The notes: generated by a model from the letters alone, not told the origin. Positions 17,264 through 25,620 are shown, numbered from the stretch's first letter. The stretch: DNA of 64,000 bases from Crenothrix sp043729335 (GCF_043729335.1 NZ_JAYTLQ010000026.1:1-64000), one strand, 5' to 3'. Translations and numbers: made by a program.

Positions 17264-18156
17264 GCCATGATCTCCTGTAAATGAAAGTGAAACGGCCCCA
17301 GTTTACCGCCGTAATTTCCCGCGCTAATACGTTTGATACCGTTGGCCGCCCCCAAGTCGCACACCGCCTGGATGCCAACGCGCATGGCCTTGTCGATGTC
17401 TTCTTTGGTTAAACCATCGATAACAATTTCCATGACCGATTCAATTTCCGGTGACAATTCGGTTTTGGTCAAGCCTTTTAGCGTGGGGCAAAACGCATCG
17501 TTAGTTGAGGCGTTCAAAGTCGTATATTTTGAGCCGACTTTAGAGCCAGAGCGTACTACGCCACCAGGAAATGGCATGATCACGCCAGGCACTTTTTGCA
17601 TTACTTCAATAGCCGCCTCACAAGCAGTCAAGGCTTGTTCTTGCGACTGCGCCAACACCAAAAAATTACCGCCGCCAATGGCGCTGACTTGTCCGGTGGT
17701 GGCTTCGGTTAAAAATTCGCCATCCATGACCGGTATGCGCCAATAGCGTTTACCGTTAATCACTTTGGCGATTTGGAAGCCGTCGCCAAAATAACGCAGG
17801 TTTTTGCCAAGCGGAATTTTAATATCGCTGTCGATACCGGCAAATAATGCCGATGTCGGTGAGGTTAACACGCATTGTCCGGCGCGGGTTTCCAGCTGTT
17901 TAGCTAAGCCTTTGCCACCCATCGCAAAAATCATCACGGCGACACCAGGGCGACCATCTGGGGTTTCGGAAGGCTCTAGTATTCTATCGATGCCGGCTTC
18001 ACAGCCACAGGCGATTACCGAGGTGGCAAAGCCGGTCATGGCTTGTGCTGAAATCATTGCCCATTTTGCGTTGTGCGCGGTGATAATGGCGCGGGTGGCT
18101 TTCATAGGGAACGCTTCCGCAAAGGTTGCGTCGATGGTTACACCGTTAATAATCAT
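17260..18156 (-). CDS. fhcD: Formylmethanofuran--tetrahydromethanopterin formyltransferase
   Basis: 298 residues, the Ftr length. Recognisable family blocks are INGVTIDATFAEAFPMKATR at the N-terminus, FGDGFQ near 125, FPGGVVRSGSKVGSKY near 200 and AGNYGGKLGPFHFHL at the end. It transfers the formyl group between H4MPT and methylofuran within the Fhc complex. fhcC overlaps downstream by 4 bases. Upstream, where fhcA would be expected, an AT-rich cassette of three genes and 119 bp of spacer intervene. Confidence 0.96.
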   Translation of the reverse strand: MIINGVTIDATFAEAFPMKATRAIITAHNAKWAMISAQAMTGFATSVIACGCEAGIDRILEPSETPDGRPGVAVMIFAMGGKGLAKQLETRAGQCVLTSPTSALFAGIDSDIKIPLGKNLRYFGDGFQIAKVINGKRYWRIPVMDGEFLTEATTGQVSAIGGGNFLVLAQSQEQALTACEAAIEVMQKVPGVIMPFPGGVVRSGSKVGSKYTTLNASTNDAFCPTLKGLTKTELSPEIESVMEIVIDGLTKEDIDKAMRVGIQAVCDLGAANGIKRISAGNYGGKLGPFHFHLQEIMA

Positions 18157-18225
18157 ATTGTTATGCTCATTGTTAATATCTTTTTCTGGTGTTGAATATT
18201 ATTTATGGATTGAGAATAGTATTTG

Positions 18226-18288
18226 CTAAGTCAGCTTCTCTTCTAGCTCTTTTAATGTTACTTGATGCAAGAAATCTATTTCAGACAT
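18226..18288 (-). CDS. Possible 20-residue micro-ORF overlapping the antitoxin-like gene
   Basis: An ATG frame begins 11 bases before the end of the preceding gene's stop (ATGTCTGAAATAG) and runs 20 codons, mostly hydrophilic (…TLKELEEKLT). Tight stop-start overlap is typical of translational coupling. It may be a remnant of a toxin that once followed the antitoxin-like gene, or chance. No family match is seen. Confidence 0.25.
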   Translation of the reverse strand: MSEIDFLHQVTLKELEEKLT

Positions 18289-18572
18289 TCAAAATCTTCA
18301 ATACCGATGCAAGGCTCTATTAAATCACCGGTAATCTTGCTTTTACCTTCGATAGAGGTAGGTGGCTGCCGCCTTTTTTCTTTAATTGTCTGGTATTCCT
18401 CATCAGTCATTTCAGGGCTATCGAGCAGAAATCGCTGAAAATCGCTGCTATCTGCATCGTCGTCATCCGCAGATAAAATAATCAACTCTACCCGTTTGGC
18501 GGTAAAGTTTTTAGGCAGATTTATGTGGATACTGCCGTCAATGACTTCTGTGTATTGTTTGATGGCTTGCAT
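18276..18572 (-). CDS. Small antitoxin-like protein
   Basis: 98 residues. The N-terminus (residues 1-36) has a short beta-rich pattern with HINLPKNF and VELIILS, as in many orphan or type II antitoxins (DUF2281/AbrB-like). An acidic stretch DDDDADSSDF and a charged helix EMTDEEYQTIKEKRR follow. It lies 5 bases after the RelA/SpoT-domain gene on the same strand. No toxin of the PIN or RelE type is adjacent. Whether it serves the RelA/SpoT protein or is a leftover is unknown. Confidence 0.55.
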   Translation of the reverse strand: MQAIKQYTEVIDGSIHINLPKNFTAKRVELIILSADDDDADSSDFQRFLLDSPEMTDEEYQTIKEKRRQPPTSIEGKSKITGDLIEPCIGIEDFECLK

Positions 18573-18577
18573 ATATG

Positions 18578-19258
18578 TTAAGTCCGACTCTTCTCTTCAT
18601 GTTCAATATTTGACCTAAATATAGAATCCGCAAGTCTCGTCCCTGTTGATACTAATTTCGATAAAACTCTTAGTTGTTCTCTACAAGCTATGCTATCTGT
18701 TGGATGAGGATAGTTAATACTATGATCAATTTCGCCCCAAATCTCTTCAAACAATGTTCGTACTTGTATTTCACAACAAATGGAATTTTTATTGTTTGGT
18801 TTTACCACATAGTGAATACTTGTGTAATATGTTTCTCTTAGCTCTGTTAGAACGTTTTGAGTTTTATAAAACTTCTCGGATTCAGGATCCCATGTGAATG
18901 CTTTAGGCTGTTCGACAAAAACCCAATCACCATTTTCAATTTTTTTGTTAATCGCTTCGTTGATAGATGGAAATTGATCTTGATATAAATGTAAAACGCG
19001 AACCCCAATAAGGTCAGTAATTTCAGTAGATACATTCTCTTTTGTTATGACAGCACCGTCCTTGAATTTACGTCTAAGTTTATCTTCGAGGTGGCTCGGA
19101 TCTTTCAATCTTGATTTTATTGAATGAATTAATGGAAAAGGTGCTTTATTTAGTTCGGGATGTTTTTGAAAAAAACATTCCACTTGTATCAAAAATTGTT
19201 CATATTCAAACTTTCTATCTTTGTAGGCTTGTATGGCCTCTTTAATTACTGCACTCAT
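18578..19258 (-). CDS. RelA/SpoT nucleotidyltransferase-domain protein (small alarmone synthetase type)
   Basis: 226 residues, essentially a lone synthetase domain with short helical flanks; no HD hydrolase, TGS or ACT domain. Core motifs are present: SRLK at 49-52 with DKLRRK following (ATP-binding basic patch), TDLIGVRV at 81-88 with the metal-type Asp82, YTSIH at 145-149 (GDP-stacking Tyr), and EIQVRT at 163-168 followed by WGEIDHS. It should be catalytically competent as a pyrophosphokinase, making (p)ppGpp-like alarmones or modifying tRNA as toxSAS enzymes do. Its ATG overlaps the ParA-type gene stop by 4 bases. AT-rich compared with the fhc genes around it. Confidence 0.85.
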   Translation of the reverse strand: MSAVIKEAIQAYKDRKFEYEQFLIQVECFFQKHPELNKAPFPLIHSIKSRLKDPSHLEDKLRRKFKDGAVITKENVSTEITDLIGVRVLHLYQDQFPSINEAINKKIENGDWVFVEQPKAFTWDPESEKFYKTQNVLTELRETYYTSIHYVVKPNNKNSICCEIQVRTLFEEIWGEIDHSINYPHPTDSIACREQLRVLSKLVSTGTRLADSIFRSNIEHEEKSRT

Positions 19259-20391
19259 GTTATAGAAATTGGCATTTTTTCTAATGTAGCAACTCTTTCA
19301 AGCAATGATTTTGCAAAATCCATATAATTTTGTTTTGTATGGCGATACTTACCATAACTACCTGTATTCACCTCGAAAGAGTTTTCTTTTAATATTTTCT
19401 TATATTCTTTTGAAAGAGAATCATACTTATCTGGAACTTTCCACATTGGACATTTTAGTGCCTGCGCTACGGATGGAAATGTGTTATGCGTATGGATAAC
19501 TGACGAGCCACCAATGGGTTGGTGTAGCATGTAATCACTCAAGTGACTTCTGTTACACTGTTTAATGTAATCCTCAATAATATCTGGAATTTTTTTCAAA
19601 TAAAAATCATGTGCATCAGCCAAATTATATTCATTTTTTCCACTAGAATATTTTTTAGCGTTATATATTGTAAAGCCTAAAAACTGTACAAATTTTTTAG
19701 GAAACTTGTTTCGTTTATCTTCAGAAATTAAACTGTAAATAGTCTCAAATTCTTTCTGCCACAATTCTAACGAATTACCGATATTTCTAATACCATATAA
19801 ACTAAACATGTCTGGTTGTGCTGGAATAAAAAAACCATCAACTGTAGAAATAATCGTTTTATTTAAAATACCCAAGCTTGGAGACGTATCGATTATCACA
19901 TATTCAAAATCATATTGTTCCGAGTATTGCTCACAAATATTTCTGATATTGGTTATAGTTCTGATTGCTAAATTGTCTCCCTGATAAGCGCCGTTCCATC
20001 TTTCGGCAAGTTTATTTTCATACTTATGCAATGATAAACGACCTGGTATTAAATAAAGATTTTCATCTAGCTTTATAGCTGGGGGTATTGATGATAAATC
20101 ACTCACACCCTCTTCAGTAGGTTTTAATAGAAAGTGAATACTACGAGGTGTTTCATTAATTTTAGGATTTTTTTGCAGTGCCTTTTCATAGTCTTCAATG
20201 AAGGAGTCTTCCTCATCCCAAATTTTATGCAGTGCTTCTTCTTCGATGCTACAAATGGTTAAATTGCACTGTGGGTCTAAGTCAATGAATAAAGTTTTAT
20301 GTCCCATTTCATTCAACGCATATCCCAAATGATAACCAAGAGTAGATTTCCCCACACCGCCTTTATTGTTAAACAACGAGATTATTTTCAT
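19255..20391 (-). CDS. ParA/MinD-family ATPase (AAA_31 type), accessory
   Basis: 378 residues, longer than the roughly 260 of plasmid or chromosomal ParA. The deviant Walker A reads NNKGGVGKST at 8-17 (with the signature Lys10), Walker A' FIDLDPQCNLT near 35, and Walker B YVIIDTSPSLG near 165. The C-terminal 150 residues are family-specific. No parB or parS-like array is adjacent. The ATG directly follows the fhcA stop codon with no gap, and it overlaps the RelA/SpoT gene downstream. The codon use is strikingly AT-rich versus fhcA, indicating horizontal acquisition. Probably an accessory partner of the RelA/SpoT protein rather than a segregation protein. Confidence 0.85.
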   Translation of the reverse strand: MKIISLFNNKGGVGKSTLGYHLGYALNEMGHKTLFIDLDPQCNLTICSIEEEALHKIWDEEDSFIEDYEKALQKNPKINETPRSIHFLLKPTEEGVSDLSSIPPAIKLDENLYLIPGRLSLHKYENKLAERWNGAYQGDNLAIRTITNIRNICEQYSEQYDFEYVIIDTSPSLGILNKTIISTVDGFFIPAQPDMFSLYGIRNIGNSLELWQKEFETIYSLISEDKRNKFPKKFVQFLGFTIYNAKKYSSGKNEYNLADAHDFYLKKIPDIIEDYIKQCNRSHLSDYMLHQPIGGSSVIHTHNTFPSVAQALKCPMWKVPDKYDSLSKEYKKILKENSFEVNTGSYGKYRHTKQNYMDFAKSLLERVATLEKMPISIT

Positions 20392-22050
20392 TTAATTTGC
20401 CAATGGATGCACCGTAATACTCCCCCGCCCATCCTCGGTAATCTCATCATCACTGATCTTAAAATTACCCAGCTTCATGGTCAGGTAGCGGTCGAAATAA
20501 TCTTTCAAACCTGTTTCTACCGACGGATCAAAATCAGGTTGTACAACGTGCGTCGTGCCCCATTTGGTATGCACCACCTTGCCGTCAACCACCACCAGCT
20601 CGCCATCTTTAAACACATAATCCGGCTTCTCGAACATGGTTTGCCGATTGGTATTGTCGGTATACACAGTAATATCCGCCCAGTTACCGGCACTTAATCC
20701 ACCACGATCTTTGAGGCCTATCAACTTAGCGGCACCGGCGCGGGTCATGATGGCAATTTCTTGCAGCGTATATTCACGGGTAATTGATGCCAGTGTAGTC
20801 ATTTTTTGCGCTTCGGGGTGTATGGTAGACAGTACCTCGTTACGGAAACTTCTATCCATCAGCAAGCGTATCAAATGCGGATAACTGGTAAATGGCGCAC
20901 CGTTGGGATGGTCGGTGGTCAAAAATATCCGCCACGGATCTTCGACCAATAAGAAAGTCTCCAGCCCGATTGCCCATTGCAGCGCATTAACGAAGTTTTG
21001 ATCTTTGTACTTAAACGGCACTACACCACAACCGGCATCACATTCAATGTCCATCACCACCCATTTGTTAGGGCTGGCAAACTTATGATTGGCGTGCTGG
21101 CGCATATTATCGCCCGATGCGGTGACGGTTTGACCAAATAAAATCTGCCCGACATCGACGGTAATATTTTTGTTTTTGTTAATCGCTTCAGCAATTTGCG
21201 CCGCGCCGGAGGAGAATTTCATATCGCCTTCCGTGCCATAGCTGTGGAACTGGATATGCGTTAAGTGCATGGGCAAGCCGCCGATACCTTGGATGGTATC
21301 CAGCGTGGTTTGTACGTTGCCAGGCACACCCAGATTACAACCGTGTACATGCAACGGATGCTTAACGCCCAGTTCTTTAACAGCGGTTGCCAGCACTTCC
21401 AAAATATCCCGTGGCGTGACCCCGTAATGGGCGTTTTGCTCATCTAAATCCAGTTTGCGCTGATTGAATTTAAACGCGTTAATCCCGCCAGGATTGACGA
21501 CTTTTACACCAATCGCCTTGGCGGCATTCATCGTCCAGGCAACATAATCGTTAATGGCTTTTTGGTCTTTTTTGGCGGTGAGCATGCGTAGCAGATAATC
21601 ATCGCTGCCCAGCATGACGTAACCGCCCTTATCCAGAATGGGAATATCGCCCATTTCCATGTGCGCCTGGCGTGCGTTGATTGGCAATACCGCAGGCTCA
21701 AAACCGGCGGTATAGCCCATTTCGGCATAGCGATAGCCCGTTACAAAGCTGCTGGGCATGGCATGGCCACAACCGGAACGGGTAATGTCTGAACGTGACA
21801 CCGGATCCTGGCGATGGTCTTCTGGCAGCATGGTGCGGGCGATATTGCCTTTGCCACCACCGATATGGGTGTGCATGTCTATCGCACCGGACATGACGAC
21901 TTTGCCGTGCAAATCGTAGTCTTTATCGACCTTGAAATCACCCACCGGCATATCAACAATACGCCCGTCCTGGATGTAAATATCTTGAATTTGACCATCA
22001 ACCCCGCTGGCAGGATCGTAAACTTGGCCACCGGTTAACTTAATTAACAT
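20392..22050 (-). CDS. fhcA: Formyltransferase/hydrolase complex subunit A (formylmethanofuran dehydrogenase A-like)
   Basis: About 552 residues, amidohydrolase fold. Metal-ligand motifs are DMHTHIGGGKGN near 57, HVHGCNLGVPGN near 235, HLTHIQFHSYG near 265 and TTDHPNGAPF near 385. FhcA hydrolyses formyl-methylofuran to formate in the H4MPT pathway of formaldehyde oxidation. The ATG at 22050 is chosen because GAGGA lies 6 bases before it; an upstream in-frame ATG at 22065 is less likely. The start overlaps the end of fhcB. The usual downstream partner fhcD is displaced by the ParA-RelA cassette. Confidence 0.95.
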   Translation of the reverse strand: MLIKLTGGQVYDPASGVDGQIQDIYIQDGRIVDMPVGDFKVDKDYDLHGKVVMSGAIDMHTHIGGGKGNIARTMLPEDHRQDPVSRSDITRSGCGHAMPSSFVTGYRYAEMGYTAGFEPAVLPINARQAHMEMGDIPILDKGGYVMLGSDDYLLRMLTAKKDQKAINDYVAWTMNAAKAIGVKVVNPGGINAFKFNQRKLDLDEQNAHYGVTPRDILEVLATAVKELGVKHPLHVHGCNLGVPGNVQTTLDTIQGIGGLPMHLTHIQFHSYGTEGDMKFSSGAAQIAEAINKNKNITVDVGQILFGQTVTASGDNMRQHANHKFASPNKWVVMDIECDAGCGVVPFKYKDQNFVNALQWAIGLETFLLVEDPWRIFLTTDHPNGAPFTSYPHLIRLLMDRSFRNEVLSTIHPEAQKMTTLASITREYTLQEIAIMTRAGAAKLIGLKDRGGLSAGNWADITVYTDNTNRQTMFEKPDYVFKDGELVVVDGKVVHTKWGTTHVVQPDFDPSVETGLKDYFDRYLTMKLGNFKISDDEITEDGRGSITVHPLAN

Positions 22051-23321
22051 ACTGTTTCCTCGCATAAAGCCTTGTCTATGGCGTTCAGCACGTCCGCCGT
22101 ACTGGGTAAGCCGGAATCCCGTAATTTTTTCAAGCGGATGGCAACCACGTTGTCGGTGCGGTAGGCATGGCCGACATGGTCGATACCTGGCGTACCGACC
22201 GGAATAAACACATCGGGTTCTTTAGCAAATGTCATGCCAGAACGCCCTATCACAATAGTCGGTAATTCAGTGACAGGTGGTACTGATTTGCTGTTAAACG
22301 CCTGCACCCATACCAACGCATCGGCTTCACCCTCGGCTATCAATACGTTGGTATCGTTCATAAACGGATCGTATTCAGGGTAGCCACGGCTAAAGCGCGT
22401 GCGTGCCGGATAACCGGTCGTCCAACCGCAGACTTGGTTAGCGGTCAGATCGCCTTCTTTACCCGCTAATGGCAAGCCTGAGCAACGGGTATTTTGATTA
22501 TTGAGGTCCTTAATCATTTCGGAGACCGTCTGCACGGTCAATTCTGCATGGCGATAGGTGAGTGCGCCTGCCGCCCATGTAATCACACTGTATTTTGCAG
22601 CCTTTAATTTATCGGCCAGAATTTGTAAATCAGCGACTTTGATGCCTGCCACACTTTCAGTACGAATTGGTTTGCCTTTAATCAAGGCTCTTAAGACTGC
22701 GACGACATCGGGTAAATCCTCGGTTGCACAGGGTAAGATTTGTGCTGCTTTACCTGTAGGCGATGTTGCTGCACTGCCCGATGGTGCTGTACCTAAATAA
22801 ATTACTTCGCGTTGATCGGTTTTTTCGATGAACATGGATTCGGCGTTCCAAATATAGCGTTCGAAAAACCGTGGCAACAGCGTTTCCAAATCTGCACCGA
22901 TCACTACGAACAAATCGCAGCGATTTTTAACTTCCGCCAGTGTAGTGTTCATCCAGCCGGAATCTTGCAAGGCCAAAAAGTTATTACGGGCGCGGGTAAA
23001 GTTCATGTTATCAACCACCGCACCACAGCGATCCGCCAAAGCCAGCAAGCCACGCATACCATTCACATCGGTCGCACAGCCGCCTATTACTGGCAACACG
23101 GTATTTTTTAATAGCGCAGCCGCTTTGGCAACGGCAATATCCAGGCTCACTATCTGGCCATCAACTCTAGGCTGCGTATCGGTAATCGCTTGTTCAAATG
23201 CTGGTGTATTCACCGCGCAGCCATTTTCCAGTATTCTAACTGTCAGGCCATCAATCTGTATTTTCAGATCGTCCGTGCCGATCCCGCAAAAAGGACTGGG
23301 TACTTCAGCTATTTCAGTCAC
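22044..23321 (-). CDS. fhcB: Formyltransferase/hydrolase complex subunit B (formylmethanofuran dehydrogenase B-like)
   Basis: About 425 residues, related to the molybdopterin-oxidoreductase fold of FwdB. The N-terminal PFCGIGTDDLKIQIDG is typical; no 4Fe-4S CxxC cluster is seen, as expected for the bacterial FhcB, which has lost the redox centre. The likely start is the GTG at 23321, with GAGG 5-7 bases upstream; an in-frame TTG at 23327 is the alternative. First gene of the fhc operon (B-A-[insert]-D-C). Confidence 0.92.
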   Translation of the reverse strand: MTEIAEVPSPFCGIGTDDLKIQIDGLTVRILENGCAVNTPAFEQAITDTQPRVDGQIVSLDIAVAKAAALLKNTVLPVIGGCATDVNGMRGLLALADRCGAVVDNMNFTRARNNFLALQDSGWMNTTLAEVKNRCDLFVVIGADLETLLPRFFERYIWNAESMFIEKTDQREVIYLGTAPSGSAATSPTGKAAQILPCATEDLPDVVAVLRALIKGKPIRTESVAGIKVADLQILADKLKAAKYSVITWAAGALTYRHAELTVQTVSEMIKDLNNQNTRCSGLPLAGKEGDLTANQVCGWTTGYPARTRFSRGYPEYDPFMNDTNVLIAEGEADALVWVQAFNSKSVPPVTELPTIVIGRSGMTFAKEPDVFIPVGTPGIDHVGHAYRTDNVVAIRLKKLRDSGLPSTADVLNAIDKALCEETVC

Positions 23322-23662
23322 ACGCAAACCTCTTGTTCATTTTCGTTAACATTCATTCAAAACCTTTTAACGCTGTATAAAAGCGATTTTCAATGTCTAT
23401 TCTAACCTTGATTTACGGCGCTGTCTTTACTGTACAGCGTAGCTCCCTAAAACGGCTTATCATTAAGGCTGTAGTTTAGAGCGCTCCACGAACCAGATTG
23501 GTAAATTTATGCGTTTATCGTAAAAGCAATATCTGGTAGTATTCGACCACAGCGGGCTTAGCTGTCGCCCGGTAAATCCAGAGGGTTAGATTTCACGGGT
23601 TTTGCCATAAAAACCAACCTAAAACAATAGAACAATAAATAATTTTTTTTGGAGATGTAGTT
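23322..23662. other. 341-bp divergent intergenic region, fhcB / DUF1097 gene
   Basis: Must hold the fhc promoter (leftward) and the DUF1097 promoter (rightward). Two small hairpins are visible: CGCTGT..ACAGCG around 23420-23445 and GCGGGC..GCCCGG around 23550-23572. No riboswitch that I can name, and no small gene. Confidence 0.5.
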
Positions 23663-24184
23663 ATGAATAGTTTAACCGCGCTGTCTTTAAGCATAGGCGT
23701 TTTGAGTGGAGTGGCCACATTTTTGGCTGTAGGCCCTTTAAGCGGCGTATTTTTTATCTGGGCGGCAACGATTGCCTGGGCAGCTTATTTTGCTTTGGGT
23801 GCTAACGAGGATGCACTGAAAAAAACCATCGCATGCAGTATTTTCGGTGTGTTTATGGCGACTTTCACGGCGTATGAATTAACCAATGTGCCTGCGGATG
23901 CTTATTTTCCTGCTTGGGCAGCATTTACAGTAACTGTATCAGTTGTGGTAACTTGTTTGGCGGCTAATCTGCCTATGCTGTCAGCTATTCCTGCCAGCGT
24001 ATGGGGTTATTCATCAACGTTTGCTTACTTGCTGCAAACACCTGACAAAATGAACAAAGACGTATTACTGGGTATTTCTCTTGATAACCCGCTGGTGGTT
24101 ATTTCAATTTCTATTGTAGTGGGTGCTTATTTTGGGGTGGCTTCTGGCAAGCTGGCTGCCATGTGGACAACTAAAGCAGAATAA
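23663..24184 (+). CDS. DUF1097 family membrane protein
   Basis: 173 residues, five or six membrane helices (residues about 5-25, 30-48, 58-78, 88-112, 140-165). The pattern matches the DUF1097 (YcdZ-like) family of inner membrane proteins, whose function is unknown. A GGAG ribosome site lies 8-10 bases upstream of the ATG. Monocistronic, divergent from fhcB and convergent with the mer genes. Confidence 0.8.
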   Translation: MNSLTALSLSIGVLSGVATFLAVGPLSGVFFIWAATIAWAAYFALGANEDALKKTIACSIFGVFMATFTAYELTNVPADAYFPAWAAFTVTVSVVVTCLAANLPMLSAIPASVWGYSSTFAYLLQTPDKMNKDVLLGISLDNPLVVISISIVVGAYFGVASGKLAAMWTTKAE

Positions 24185-24247
24185 TCTGCTGAGCAACAAA
24201 ATAACGGCGGACATGATTTCAACGTATTTTCATGTCCGCTCCGCCTA

Positions 24248-24469
24248 TTAATGACCACAACAGTCTTTATCACCTTGCTGTATAGGCGGACAAGGCACTG
24301 TGGCATAAGAACAAAAAACGCAACAATCCCCCGATTTTGGCTTTAGTACTACTTTGCAATTCCCGCATTCATAAAACCACTGACACGCATCTGTTGGCAT
24401 AATCTCGATTTTTACATGACCGCATTCGGGGCACGTAATCGTTGATTCAAGGATTATTGCTTGCGCCAT
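24248..24469 (-). CDS. GDCCVxC-domain small metal-binding protein
   Basis: 73 residues with four cysteine motifs: CPECGH, ECGNCK, SGDCCVFCSYATVPCPP and a terminal DCCGH. This is the GDCCVxC-domain family found in mercury-resistance loci, where some members are selenoproteins; here all positions are Cys. The role is probably metal handling. Its ATG overlaps the merP stop by 1 base (TAATG), so it belongs to the mer operon. Confidence 0.85.
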   Translation of the reverse strand: MAQAIILESTITCPECGHVKIEIMPTDACQWFYECGNCKVVLKPKSGDCCVFCSYATVPCPPIQQGDKDCCGH

Positions 24470-24750
24470 TATTTTTTACCGTCTTGCAGTTTTGATGGAT
24501 AACCTACATTTTCCGTCGCCTTTAAAAGATCAGGTAGTCCACTTAGTTGGTCATCAAAAACAACCGCCGCTGTTTTGCTTTCATAACTGACATCAACTGA
24601 TTTAACCCCCGCAACCTTTTGCAAACTTTTCTTGATGGTAATGGGACAAACGGGGCAATCCATACCTGGAATGGATAATACAACGGACTGCTCTGCGGCA
24701 AACAAAAACCCAGACTGTGTTAACAATAATAAAAAAACAATATTTTTCAT
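24469..24750 (-). CDS. merP: Periplasmic mercury-binding protein MerP
   Basis: 93 residues: signal peptide (1-18, cleavage after FAA), then one heavy-metal-associated domain with SIPGMDCPVCPITIKKSL. The usual MerP motif is GMTCxxCP; both Cys and the following Pro are conserved. It binds Hg(II) in the periplasm and passes it to MerT. It lies 6 bases after merT. Confidence 0.9.
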   Translation of the reverse strand: MKNIVFLLLLTQSGFLFAAEQSVVLSIPGMDCPVCPITIKKSLQKVAGVKSVDVSYESKTAAVVFDDQLSGLPDLLKATENVGYPSKLQDGKK

Positions 24751-24756
24751 AACAAT

Positions 24757-25110
24757 CTACCTATACATAAATGAAATCAAATAAGGCGATGCAATAGCGG
24801 CTATCACCACCGCCACAACGCCCCAAAATGCGCTTTTATACCAGTGCTGCGAAGCTGGTTCTGCACATATCTTGCCTTCTTCACAGGACTGATCAGAGGC
24901 GGATTGGTGAATAGCCAAATAAGCAATAACCAAAGCAATCAATGCTATTGCGATAAATAACGGACGATAGGGTTCAAGTGCGGTTAAATTGCTAATCCAT
25001 GCGCCACTAACGCCCAATGACAATAAAATCAAAGGCCCAGCACAACACAGTGATGATGCAATACCCGCGAGCAAGCCCCCTATTAATGGGAGACTAAATT
25101 TTTCTGACAC
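24757..25110 (-). CDS. merT: Mercuric ion transporter MerT
   Basis: About 117 residues with three membrane helices. The first contains the vicinal Cys pair ASSLCCAGPL, and a second Cys pair lies in the cytoplasmic loop (SCEEGKICAEP). ALEPYRPLFI is a family hallmark. The GTG at 25110 gives the family-like start MSEKF and has AGAGG 8 bases upstream; a GTG at 25119 is possible. It imports Hg(II) for reduction, but no merA is in this window. Confidence 0.9.
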   Translation of the reverse strand: MSEKFSLPLIGGLLAGIASSLCCAGPLILLSLGVSGAWISNLTALEPYRPLFIAIALIALVIAYLAIHQSASDQSCEEGKICAEPASQHWYKSAFWGVVAVVIAAIASPYLISFMYR

Positions 25111-25144
25111 AATAAACACCTCTGATTTTTTAACGGTGTTGAGA

Positions 25145-25176
25145 AGTGTAGCCCCCGTACCTAACTACAGAGTCAA
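25145..25176 (-). promoter_or_regulatory. MerR-type operator/promoter (merO/P)
   Basis: On the minus strand: -35 TTGACT (25176-25171), a 20-bp spacer, and -10 TACACT (25150-25145). The spacer carries the dyad CTCTGTA..TACGGGG. The overlong 19-20 bp spacer with a central dyad is diagnostic of MerR-activated promoters. It sits between merR and merT, so MerR would control merT-merP-GDCCVxC. Confidence 0.85.
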
Positions 25177-25183
25177 GGCATTT

Positions 25184-25582
25184 TTATTTTTTTGAAATAG
25201 CGGTGATGATGGGGCATCCGTGAGGGACTGAATTGGATTCGCACGATTGGATAAGCTTTTCCAATGTACTGGCTATGGCTTGCAAGTCCTGAAGTTTGCT
25301 TTTGATGATGTCTAGCTTGTGTATAGCAAGCTCTTTTGTCTCCAAACAACTGCCGTCATCCAATGCTAGCAGGTTAGAAATTTCAGTAAGACTGAAGCCC
25401 AGTTCTTTAGCGCGTTGAATAAAAAGCAACCGCGCAACGGTATCCTCACCGTAAACACGGTAGCCAGACAATGGTTTTTCAGGTTTCTCTATCAGTCCAA
25501 TACGTTGGTAGTAGCGGATGGTTTCGAGTCCAATACCTGCTTTTTTGGCTATTATGTTGATAGTTGCTGGTTTATTTGGCAT
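25184..25582 (-). CDS. merR: Mercury-responsive transcriptional regulator MerR
   Basis: About 132 residues: winged helix-turn-helix (AKKAGIGLETIRYYQRIGL), a dimerisation helix, and three metal-binding Cys at the positions of Tn501 MerR (GSCLETKEL, QSCESNS, HGCPII). This Cys set favours Hg(II) sensing over Cu (CueR has two C-terminal Cys). The ATG at 25582 is preferred to a TTG two codons upstream. It is codirectional with merT rather than divergent as in classic mer operons. Confidence 0.9.
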   Translation of the reverse strand: MPNKPATINIIAKKAGIGLETIRYYQRIGLIEKPEKPLSGYRVYGEDTVARLLFIQRAKELGFSLTEISNLLALDDGSCLETKELAIHKLDIIKSKLQDLQAIASTLEKLIQSCESNSVPHGCPIITAISKK

Positions 25583-25620
25583 TGACAATGCTTATATAAT
25601 TAACAGGTTATACTGAGACT

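Noticed and set aside
19255..20391. Chromosome partition ParA with nearby origin
   Set aside because: No parB, parS-like repeats, gidAB or dnaA nearby; the protein is longer than ParA and sits in a foreign cassette.
23420..23640. Riboswitch in the leader of the DUF1097 gene
   Set aside because: Two short hairpins are present but no conserved core of a riboswitch class that I know.
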